From Bolinopsis microptera (Eukaryota > Ctenophora > Tentaculata > Lobata > Bolinopsidae): a DNA stretch of 60,000 bases. Under the pieces are notes generated by a model. That model saw only the letters and a list, made by a program, of their open reading frames with translations, did not search any database and was not told the DNA's origin. A program made the translations under genes and the position numbers. Below are positions 46,456 to 56,612 of the stretch, one piece after another; within the stretch, counting starts at the first letter, position 1; each line of letters begins with the position of its first letter. The DNA lies in assembly GCF_026151205.1 (NCBI RefSeq), contig NC_087072.1, positions 6,932,084 through 6,992,083 of the forward strand, given 5' to 3'.

Positions 46456-46922
46456 TACGAGAATTGATTGATTGAAATAAATTTTCGTGCACTTACAGAA
46501 TGAATGGTTAATAATTTAATATATATGTAGACCAAGCTCTGTGCACGGGATGCTTCCTGGAAGAATCCAGTTCTTTTAGCGGGGCACCCTACCTAAAGCC
46601 AAATTGAGATATAATAATCATATTCCTAGGGAAATAATCAGAAATCGAATACCAATCCAATAATATGATTTATAGGAGTAGTAACCATATTTACTATGCA
46701 AAATGCCCCAACCTCATAGTGTAAATTTATATAAAATTCAAATTCCATACCACCACTAAACCCCAACAGTCAACACAACAGCCCAAGCAAAATTAAATAA
46801 CTTCTTAAATATACCTTACTGTCATACTACAAATTAATTAAACATTTGAAATCTGTTAACCAGAGAATAAATTTCTAAACCTAATGCAAGTGAAATAATT
46901 TAGATGCAATAATGAATGCCTA
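46456..46922. other. AT-rich spacer
   Basis: Nothing was recognised in this spacer between the palindromic element and the 57-bp palindrome. Confidence 0.4.
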
Positions 46923-46979
46923 AAGGGGCCTTACGAAGAAAATATAAGCTAAAAACATATATTTTTCGTAAGGCCCCTT
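46923..46979. repeat. Second copy of the AAGGGGCCTTACGAA palindrome
   Basis: The 15-bp perfect arms AAGGGGCCTTACGAA / TTCGTAAGGCCCCTT flank a 27-bp loop that is nearly the same as in the copy at 28512-28576. It is followed by CTCGAACATGGCGTGTACGAG, the edge sequence of the larger GC-rich element. Confidence 0.85.
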
Positions 46980-49130
46980 CTCGAACATGGCGTGTACGAG
47001 AAGGTGCCTTGCGCGCACACATGTGCGCGCTTGTCACGTTTTTCGCGCGTTACTAACTAGTGGATAAGCGCATGTTGCAGACGTATTTTTAAAGATGGAA
47101 CAAGATAGACCGACACGAGAACATGGATTTGGGTGCCCTCTGGGGATGCATTTTAGTAAAATCAACTCGACACTGTTCATGCAATGAAACTTAACCTAAC
47201 CATCTTTGATCTTGACTGATTACTGAAATACTGACAGAATCTGATGACGTCACGATGACAAGAAAATGAATTTTTATTCTGCATATGATAGCATCAAATA
47301 AGAAGGCAAATGCAATGATGTCCGAGTTACCTTGCCACCTTTCAAAACGATTGGATTCGGTCGAGAGCATTTGCGGTGAACCTTTAAAAAGTGGAAGATG
47401 ATAAGGGCCCAATAAGGGCATTGGGCAACCACTAAAACCTGGTTTTTGAAACTTTCTCATGACCATGTCGCAGAAATATCGATTCAGGGTGTTACATATG
47501 AGCCGCGCACTCGTGCGCGGCGGGTCATACAACGTATGACAAGGGTCCCCAGGTAATTTGAGGGGTGTGATTAACCTTAGACATGTGCGCGTACGTACTT
47601 GATATTCATAAACGTTTATTTCCTGTGAAAAGGCCCTGATGCACTGTGGGCCCGGTCGTCTAAATTTCTTCGAAGTAGCGCGCGCCGCTTTCTTCTCGAA
47701 ATAGTAGCCCGATGCAACCGGCAAGCGCTACAAAGTAGTGCGCGCTTGGCAAGTTTATTAACAATGGACAAATTACGAATCACCCTGGCTTCCTTACATT
47801 CACCTAATATAATTAGTTCACCTAGCCATGAGTTATCATACATTGTATGACCCGCCGCGCACGGGTGCGCGGTTACTGGGCCGCGCTCAGCCTGTCATTC
47901 CGCCAAATATTTATTTGGTTATATATGTTAATGAACATAATAGCCTGGGGTCCTCAGGTAAGTGCGCGGCTCCCCTGTATCGTAGAAACTCTGCACCATA
48001 GTGAAACGACCGTGAGGGTCACGGCGTGATACAAGCCATGAGTCTACGCTTGATTCACGATGTCAATCCTTCGCAGCTCGGTGAGGCACAGTGGTGCATC
48101 TCGCCGATCTACCGAAGAGAAGCATTATTTGATGCGCGCGCGACCCAGTAGTGCATCGCGCTACAAAGTCTACGCGTACTGCGTGACGCGCTTGTTTCAC
48201 AAGCGAGAGGGCTCTGGATTTGCTCTAACCAAAGCCCTCTCGCTTGCATGTTGCAGTAGCGCGCGACCGCCGAAGGCGGCACGGGAGTATATTATTCTAC
48301 TTGTAAAACAAGCGCGTCACGCAGTACGCGTATACACATGGCTATGCTATGTGAAGCTCTGGATAGACTATAGAGCAATTTAATCAGTCCAGTAATGAGT
48401 TGTATCACGTGGTGACCCCCACGGTCGCTTCACTACGGTCACTTCACTATAGTCTTCGACGATACAGGGGGAGCTGCGCACTTCGTGCGCGGCGGGTCAT
48501 ACAACGTATGACAAGTAATGAGTAAGCATGAGCATAGGTGCTTTTTTATTGTACTACTGGGCGTGCACGCTACTGCAAGCGCGACCAGGGCTTTCCGCAA
48601 TTTAGTTAGAACAACTCATGAATTGCTCTAACCAGAGCCCTCTCGCTTGCAGTAGCGCGCGACCGCCGTAGGCGCGTCACGCAGTACGCGTAGGCGCGTC
48701 ACGCAGTACGCGTAGGCGCGTCACGCAGTACGCGTAGGCACATGGCTATGTGAAACTCATGAAGTCATGACATAAAATAAAATGTTATTAATAATTCAGC
48801 TGAGGAGGTATGATCGAGCAAAAAACTATTTTTGTCAAATAATACGCGCGCACGTACGTGACAGGCTTGCATAAAACGTTAATTTATAGTTATGGCGGGT
48901 GGGAGCTACTGCAAGCACAAAGGTCATGGTAAGAGCAATTCCAAATCTAATCGCGCCCATTTTTGAGTGTACAATGATCTATTTGTAGGTTTACAACCTA
49001 CCAGGACGCGCGCCGAGTTGGACTCGTCGACGGTCCTGGAACAAATATTTTACGAGTATCACCCGTTAAATCTTCTTGCAACCTTCTGTAGATCGGCGAG
49101 ATGCGAAGGATTGACATCGTGAATCAAATC
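46980..49130. repeat. Cluster of GC-rich inverted repeats and hairpins
   Basis: It is built from several interleaved families. (1) GCGCACxxGTGCGCGGCGGG plus TCATACAACGTATGACAAG-type ends occur at about 47507-47543, inverted at about 47831-47873, and again at about 48477-48518. (2) An inverted pair runs from about 47965-48050 to about 48389-48487. (3) TACGCGTACTGCGTGACGCG and its complement occur around 48173-48192 and 48310-48330. (4) GATCGGCGAGATGCGAAGG (near 49091) is inverted relative to about 48068-48110. Open frames here are compositional. It is probably nested foldback/MITE insertions. Confidence 0.75.
48669..48734. repeat. 22-bp unit in three perfect copies
   Basis: The unit TAGGCGCGTCACGCAGTACG plus CG is repeated three times head to tail. 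It is the same GCGTCACGCAGTACGCGTA motif that forms arms of nearby inverted repeats. Confidence 0.95.
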
Positions 49131-50500
49131 TCCAATGTACAATGTACTTATGTCCATTGTTAATGTACTTGTCCAATGTACTTGTCCATTGTTAATGGAC
49201 TAACCCGGCGCGTGCTTCTTCGTAGCACTTACCTCGAGAAGAATGCGGAGCGCACTACTCCAATATTTGTTTCCAAACCATACAGTCCTACTCCTGTCTT
49301 TCAAAATAAGGACCACGGGATGGATGATGATTAATCACTCTACACTCGACTGTCACGTGACTTTTTAAACACGTTCTCTTGGTGGCCCTGAATGACTATT
49401 CGAAATCATAGCCCTCTAATCTGATCCCAACCCTAACCCTAACCCAATCTTTAACAAAAGCATATGCTGAAACCCTAACCCTAACGAGAAATTAGACTAA
49501 CTTCCGTATATGGTCATATCACGTGATCAAGACAGTTTTTCGCCAATATCTCGCTAGGGGAGCATTTTAACCCTATGTCATGGGGGGTGATTCGGAATCA
49601 GCGTCCGAAAATACATCGAACCATGATGGTCTCAACTGTCGGGGGGCCTTTTAGAAAAATTTCGAAGATCGACTGTAGAGTGATTTAGCACGCTCGCCAC
49701 GGGATCGTGTGTATGTGGTATGGTAAATGCAAAATGGAGGTATAGTCAGTCATGATGGTCGGTGAAGTGGCAGCATAGTGGAAGTAGAGTTAAAGTGGCG
49801 TTTATCGTTTATCGTTTCAGAGTAGCTCCTGACCAAGTATCCGTATAACTATATTAATATGGGTTACTGTATCTTTCATTGTTTAAACTTACCGTCTCCG
49901 ATTTTCATTTAAAGGGGGACAATAATAACAGATCAAAGAACACATTGTCATCGATGATCGAGAAATGAGAATATTACTAACAGTAATATAACAGATCACT
50001 GGGGATTAAAAAGCTGTGACCGCCTGTTGTCGTTATATCCGACATGAAGATTGAAGTGAATATTATTTAATGAAGATACTGTAGGTACAATTTAAAATTT
50101 GTAGCAGAATTCATATCATGTCAGCACAGCCGTGAGACGCCTAACAGTAACAATTATCGTGGTTTTGCAACTTATTGTCTAACTCAAGTTATTGATGTTC
50201 TTCCTCGCCGACGACCGTAACGTTTTATTCTATTTCAGTATTTCCGGGGAATGCCGACAGTCAAGTCAATAAAAAAATTGTCAGTTTTGAAATACCAATG
50301 ATCTCAAGTAACAAGCACTATAAGTTAGCTACTTATCTAGTAGACAATGAATGTTGGTAAGCAGAAACGTAGACCTACGCATTTCTGCATTTTATAACTG
50401 CTTTGTAGTAATTGATAGCAATTTAACCGACATAATGGATAACTGTTAAACAAAAAGTAAGCGTTTAAAGTTAAAATTATGCCAGGAACGCATCACTAAG
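49131..50500. other. Spacer with interstitial telomere-type repeats
   Basis: No gene was seen. Short (CCCTAA)n runs occur at 49429-49445 and 49471-49485 (the complement of TTAGGG, the usual animal telomere repeat). The rest is AT-rich. Confidence 0.6.
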
Positions 50501-52139
50501 AAACTTTGTTTGCTTGAATTGGCTCCGTATTCACGTTTCAGTTCATTATACACTGCATGTGCAACGAACCTGTTAGTGTTACTATTTGCTGCTATTTTGG
50601 TCACGGGGCGTTTTAGAGATAAGGTCAGCGATAATATGCGCAGGATTGATAGCGAAGGAATCATGCAGCTCACCAAATCTTCATCTGGGACTCAGGTTAG
50701 ATCATTTTCTCACAATTGAGAGTGAAAATATTTTCCCACGGCTTCTACTAATTCTAGAAGTCTGCAATGACAATCTAATACAATAAATGATTGATTATTG
50801 TCTACTATTAAATTTAAAACATCGTTACAAATAGCGACCATCCGTCAAAACATATCCGGGTAAGTAATCAAATCGTCTTGTTAATAATTTGCTTATCATT
50901 CGGTTATTCGGTGAATTTGTGCACAATTTCTCGAACTTCGATTTTAGTTCACAAATGTAAGTATTTAAATTCCTCGTTAAAATTTGTATCATATCTTCAC
51001 AAAGAGTCTTGTCATGGCGAAATGAAAATAATTCCTTATTTGCCTTAGTCAAATAATTTTCTGCGGCCTCTTGATAAGTTATCAATTGTTAATCCAAGCA
51101 ACGTGACTGCATACTTGCAGTTGTACTCATGTCTCCTGATTAAGTATATATCGCACTACAAGACTGCTCGGCTGTAGCCTTGTAAAGCTACGCTTCCATG
51201 TTACTTCTGATTACCTTGACTACAGATACTGTGCTTCACACGTGTTGTCTGCAGTCAAAGTGATTGTCCTTCAGCTGAAGCGTCATGCACTGCAGGTTGT
51301 GAGATGCGATCTATTTAAACGAGCTTTACGAGTTTCTTCGATAACTGACATCATTTGCATTGACATTGTTGAATTAGTTTAATTATAGTAGTTTAAGAAA
51401 CTGTTGACGCATCTACAGCCCCATCAATAGACAGCTTTACTTGCTATTCATTATTAAATAGTACATCATGTATCATATTTGTGATGTCACGACACAGTTA
51501 AACTTGCGTACCTGATGGTTAAACTTCGAACCTATAAATCATCATGATCGATCAAATTTCACGTTATATTAAAGCGCTCCCTTTGGTTGCAATACCCAAT
51601 ACCCACAGTCTATATCATTCACATTGGTAATTTTATAGTTGCCATGGTTACCAATTTATTGAGGTTTAACGGCATAGGACTTCATGTCCTTGAATTACGA
51701 GAATTAATTATCACATAGCATGATTTTTCATTGTAAATCCATAAATTTAATTTTATTTGGCAAGATGTTTACCTGAATCGGTTGATAACAACCCGTTGAT
51801 TACAGTATATTTTATTGACGCTTCATAGCGAATAGACTGGACTCAGACAGTTTGCTACGTGATCCTCACTTTTTACCACATCACCATTGTTTTAGAAATA
51901 ACTTTAACTACTTCAAGTTAAATGTACGTGCTTCAAATTTAACGTCAACAATCGTGATGTTGAAGTGAACTGTGAATGTTTGTCCTCTAGAGACTTGCCA
52001 CCTTGCCGAGATGATTGGAAATGACGAAAGTTTTTAAGCGGCATTTTTAGTTCTACACGTTACGGTCAACATGGATTTCATATGAGCTGTAGTTCTTTAT
52101 AGTATTAATTTTCCAGCGAGTTTCAATGTTGTGTCCTTG
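50501..52139. other. Upstream region of the TPR gene
   Basis: A + strand frame (50510-50719) reaches a possible donor at ACTCAG|GTTAGA, and an opposite frame overlaps it, so neither is called. A TTTTCCAG acceptor-like site lies at about 52109-52116, just before the start codon, so a 5' untranslated exon may lie upstream. A four-codon upstream ORF (ATG at 52126, stop TGA overlapping the main ATG as TGATG) precedes the start. Confidence 0.4.
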
Positions 52140-54891
52140 ATGATGCGTTCAATCTCGAGAGAGCGATCAGCCGTACGAAGTTCACGTAACTTCGAGGGCT
52201 TCCAGCAAAATCAAGTTCCGCACAGTTTCAATCAAAGGTTACAGAGCTTAAAAGGGTTTGAACACCTTCTGCACCGATTTGAACCAAGAAAGGCAAGTTT
52301 CTTCCTCGAACCTTCTTGCCTGGGATATTAATCTCCCTCTTTTTGCTCGATATAATCTTAGTATCCGTGCAGTAATAACCTAGGATTCAAATGAGAAAAC
52401 TAAGTGAGTATTGAGTTTTCAAATCTGATCTAATTTAACACCGTTTCCCTTTCAGCCCGCCCTTCCTCCAGTAATCAAGCCCGTTGAGAGACAGAAATAC
52501 TCCTGCGATGAGCTCCAACAGTTCATCAGGTTCTTCCCATCTCATTTTACTCTCGGACTTCCAGGATCTTCTCTGAGATTCAGGTAACCACATACTGGCC
52601 ACGTGGCATCTTTGTACAGTAAAAAGTTTAAGTGTGTGGTAAATTTGCCGGCTTTCAGTCGGACAGTGGTCAATGCTAACTTTTTATGTGACCACCAAGT
52701 AGCCAAGTCTGATCTATTCACTATTGTACTTTTACTTCTTAATTCCAAGTTAACTTTTACTTTTTAAGTCTTAAATTTAAATCATCTGTTGCCAGACCAG
52801 AGACCTATTATCATGTGATTTCCTTTACGTTTTTACTTAATATAATATTCCTGTGGCCTGTATGCAAGCACATGTCGCATGGTTTCCTGTATGAATAACT
52901 AACCACGTTTTACTTAGTTTAATCTCCCAATTTGCAGGCACATCTTAGACGAGGTCATCCTGGCTCTTCACTCCATTCCACCAAAGTACAGGATACCCCA
53001 ATACAATCTGCTAGGGTTTCTCTTCGCGTGTCAAGGGAATTACAGTTATGCTTTCAGGTAATTTTCTTACTTTGACTTTAAATAATAGCTATTCATTATT
53101 CAATTTATAAATCCTAAAACTGAACAATACACGTCTTTACAAAACAATAATTGAAATTAAACTTCGGGATGAAAGTTTACCACATTACTGCAATTCTCAT
53201 TCACAAACTGCTTGATTAATTCATGCAGAAAATCTAAAACGTTTGCCAAGCATTTGAACAAAGCACCTGTACCTGCATTACTAAATAATAAAATGGTTAT
53301 AAACGGATACTATGATAGAACTTAGTAAATAATAAAATAGTTATGAACGGATACTATTATATTTACTAAATAAAATAATGGTTATGATAACTATGATAAC
53401 TATGATAACTATGATAAATATGATAACTATGATAACTACATTATATATGATAGTTACTGTATCTGATAACATTTCAGATATTTCCACGAGGTGTCAGCCC
53501 TCCAGGAGAACAACATTATCAGCATAGCAAACCAGGCACACTGTTACCTCCGCCAGAACCTTCCAGAAAAAGCACACGAATGTCTCCAGAAACTTATAAA
53601 TCTGACCTCCTCGGCGGACTTTCTACAGATCACCAAGGAGAGTATTTACATGAGTGAAGCTAAGACTAACCTCGGGTACGCTTATCATGTATTTGGACTG
53701 AATAATGCTGCTAAAAGGATGTACGAATCAGCTCTCAAGTACAACAATACTAATCTAAATGCTAACTTTGGGTTAGCAGCGACCCTCCTTGCTATTTCGT
53801 ACCATGAAAATCGTTCCAGAAAGGACTTCTACCTAAAGGTTGCAGCAAATCTCATCAACATTGTCCTTCTGAGCGAGCCCGGCTTTCTACCAGCAACTAT
53901 CATGTTGCTGACAATCAAAGCTGAGAACAAAGCTTACACTGATGAACTCTTAGACTCCCAAATAAGTTCATTCCTCAAAGAACACGAGTCCTCATTAAAC
54001 GCTAAAACATACCGGGATCTTGCTAAAATCAAAATAGCAAGAAATGACTATGAGAATGATCTGGGTGCAATAAGCCTTCTTGAGCAGTCACTGGAGATGT
54101 CCCCCACATCGGAGGCGTATCATCTCCTAGGGAAGGCTCAATACCTGAAGTGGTACAAAGACTCCAAGAAGAGGAAGACCTTTGTGAAGAGATCCCTGAC
54201 TCTGGCTATCAAATCAGCAGGTATGGATCTGACCAAGTTGCCCGACCTCACAGAAGACATGGAAACAGACAAGATTAAAGATTTACCATCTGCCGTCAGT
54301 TTAGCTACTGTAGGACCCGGGGTTCTGAAAACTAACAATATGGGAGAAACGGAGATGTTGGAGTTTGTTCGGAGCCACTTTGAAAACGCTGCTAAAAAGT
54401 GCTACAATTCTAACCTGGAGACGTTGTTAGAACTGGGCATAGTGTGCGGTAAGCTGGAGGACTTCTCAAAGGCCAAGGAGCTGCTCAAAAGAGCCATTAC
54501 CTCTGAAGACACGTCTATCCAAGAGAGAGGTTACCGATACTTGGCAATATTTGATAAAAAAACAGACGTGCGGGTTACAGAGACCTACTTCAGTGAGTGC
54601 ATATCTCGGCAGCACTTTGTGAAGTTGACAGACAACGAGAAGGAAGAGTTCTGGCAGAAAGTCTACTCTCATGCAGAAGGAGTCCTTGTTGAGAAGGGAC
54701 ACCAAAAAGCCTTCCCCTGGATAAGAGACATGGTCGAGGCTGACTACCACAAAGCTGATATCCTGGTTGAATTGTACAACAAGCAGTCTCCGCAGTCTAT
54801 GATAGGATTGAATGGGGAACTCCCTGAAGGTGGTGGTAAGAAGCTCAGCTCAGTACAGGCAAGAAAACAATCAAAATCGAGGATGAGGTGA
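52140..54891 (+). CDS. Tetratricopeptide-repeat (TPR) protein, four exons, 604 aa
   Basis: Exons: 52140-52292, 52456-52583, 52938-53057 and 53478-54891. The phases agree (0, 2, 2) and the total is 605 codons including TGA. Intron 1 uses a GC donor (AAG|GCAAGT) with a normal CAG acceptor; introns 2 and 3 are GT-AG. The protein starts with an Arg/Ser-rich stretch, then helical repeats: YNLLGFLFACQGNYSYAFRY, NQAHCYLRQNLPEKAHECLQ, TNLGYAYHVFGLNNAAKRMY, YHLLGKAQYLKWYKDSKKR and LLELGIVCGKLEDFSKAKEL all show TPR-like spacing of Gly/Ala/Leu and aromatic residues. The layout recalls IFIT/TTC22-type TPR proteins, but I cannot assign an ortholog. It is probably a cytosolic scaffold. No signal peptide or membrane segment was seen. 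A basic tail ends in KSRMR. Confidence 0.88.
52293..52455 (+). other. GC-AG intron of the TPR gene
   Basis: The donor reads AAAG|GCAAGT, a perfect consensus except for C in place of T at position +2; the acceptor is CCCTTTCAG. Reading across it keeps phase 0 on both sides. No GT donor fits the frame nearby. GC-AG introns are a known minority class of U2 introns and usually have otherwise strong donors, as here. Confidence 0.75.
53283..53440. repeat. Intronic tandem repeats
   Basis: Two near-copies of a ~55-bp unit (AATAATAAAATGGTTATAAA plus CGGATACTAT...) are followed by about seven copies of the 9-mer TATGATAAC (about 53377-53438). Both lie in intron 3 of the TPR gene. Confidence 0.8.
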
Positions 54892-54899
54892 TTCGTATA

Positions 54900-54905
54900 A
54901 ATAAA
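54900..54905 (+). promoter_or_regulatory. Polyadenylation signal of the TPR gene
   Basis: A canonical AATAAA begins 9 bases after the stop codon. That would give a very short 3' UTR if used. No other AATAAA was noted close downstream. Confidence 0.6.
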
Positions 54906-56612
54906 ATACTATCTGATGAAGTTGAACATGATAAAACAAACTGATAGAACAAACAAATTATCTGAAATATGGAATGAGCAATAATGGACGTGAATCAGTG
55001 GAAGCCACCCCCATTCAAATTGCGTTTACCTGCGAAACTGTGCTGTTCAATTACATTATAATTAACTTGTAATTACCACAGTGTTTAAGATTAATATGTC
55101 ATGTGGGTTGGGTGATGCTGTACTTGAGGGTACACCAAAAGAGAGATAAGACGTCATTAATATTCATATTAAATCTTTAGATCTACATTAATCACGAGAC
55201 TATACGCCTGTATATGATGATACGATGTATTATATCAAAGAAATTACAGCACTATATTCTGAGGAATGTCAACGATTTGCAATGTTAGTTTTTATTAAAT
55301 TGTGGTTTCTTTTTGTGATTGAGTGACTAAATTTTGGCAAACAATAAGACAACCCAGGGACAACCCAGGGACTGTAGTCGTACTTTTTGAACCGTCAGCT
55401 ATCTCTTTGTACTGTAGCTGGAGCCATATTATGACGATGCAATTCACTAAGCTAGGCGGCTCAGCAACGCTCATTATTCCATTTGCGTAATGTTCAGAGT
55501 GGTAGTCACGATCTTTTTAAACATACCTACATCGTTTCAGTAGATTTTCTCGGTTTTATATCTTAAATCTTTGGAATCCTGTCTTACAGTCAGTAAGATT
55601 TCCGTAGAATCCTAGATATGTAACTGAACTTGACTTAGCAGTTGGCTGTCACCCAAGAGATAATTGGCAGCAACTGATCGCTGACATCCGATACTTCGTT
55701 CGCATTGCCACATCATGCCACATGTTGTCGTGACTTAATGATTCTTAGAAAATAGATACCGCTTTCCAAACTCCAAATATCTCTACTCCAATTGTAATTA
55801 TATGCAAATAGCTACCCCCACATAGATATTATTATATTTTTGATACAAAAATGTCACAACAGTACCGGCAGTAGGTACTATGAAAGTAATGTACTCTTAA
55901 TCACTCAACATGCAGCTTAGAGCAGGTCCATCTCCTCATGAGTAGTTCCTGCCAGCAAGCAACACTACACAACATCCACTTTCTTCCGATATCATTCTGC
56001 ACACATTAGCTTGCTTACTCAACACACAGCTAATTATCAGGTCAATAGGTCACGCATTACTCGCATCGTTCGTAACATAACACGCGTTGTGAACACAGAA
56101 CAACACGCCGTGATCTAATACCTACAATATAATTCAGCTCGTTATGTGTTGATGTCATCCAACGACGCGAAAGTTAAAGTTGTTCCTACCGCCCGACCTC
56201 GGTATTTGGTTGCAGTTTATCGCTTTTGGGGCCAAATTGTGGTGGTTTTCAGTAATTTCGACCTAGATCTGGTATTAGTGTGATTTCCGTTACAATTTGC
56301 ACCCGGTAATTTGTGGACACGAGTGCTAATTACCTTGTCTTGTATACAATAACAAGACATAATTGAATACCGTCCGTGCACGTCTGCAGTACACAAGATT
56401 GTATAGTTTGTGAGTGTTTGCGGATATAATAATAGTTTGTCGCCTTTCTCGTGGGCCTTTGTTCGAGTTCACATCATCAGCAGCTTCATTGTCAAGAAGA
56501 ATAACCTGAAGTATCGCGCCTGAGGGGTCTTGTCAACAAAGAATCAGTTGACTCTTGTTCTCCAAACCCTGTTCTAAGTTTTACCTTTTGTAAGCTCTCT
56601 CAATCATAAAGA
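54906..56612. other. Intergenic region between the TPR gene and the next gene
   Basis: No exon was recognised. The short tandem ACAACCCAGGG x2 (55351-55372) is the only repeat noted. The final 500 bp are richer in CpG and likely include the promoter and 5' UTR of the next gene. Confidence 0.45.

Noticed and set aside
45886-46535. Multiple Arg/Ser/Pro-rich frames on both strands
   Set aside because: All read the CGGAGTCCG palindrome array; the frames exist because the array lacks stops.
47191-47724. 177-codon - strand frame
   Set aside because: It runs through GC-rich inverted repeats, has no recognisable domain, and its composition changes along its length.
50446-50719. Overlapping frames on both strands upstream of the TPR gene
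   Set aside because: No domain and mutual overlap. A donor-like ACTCAG|GTTAGA is present, but no phase-compatible acceptor could be tied to it.
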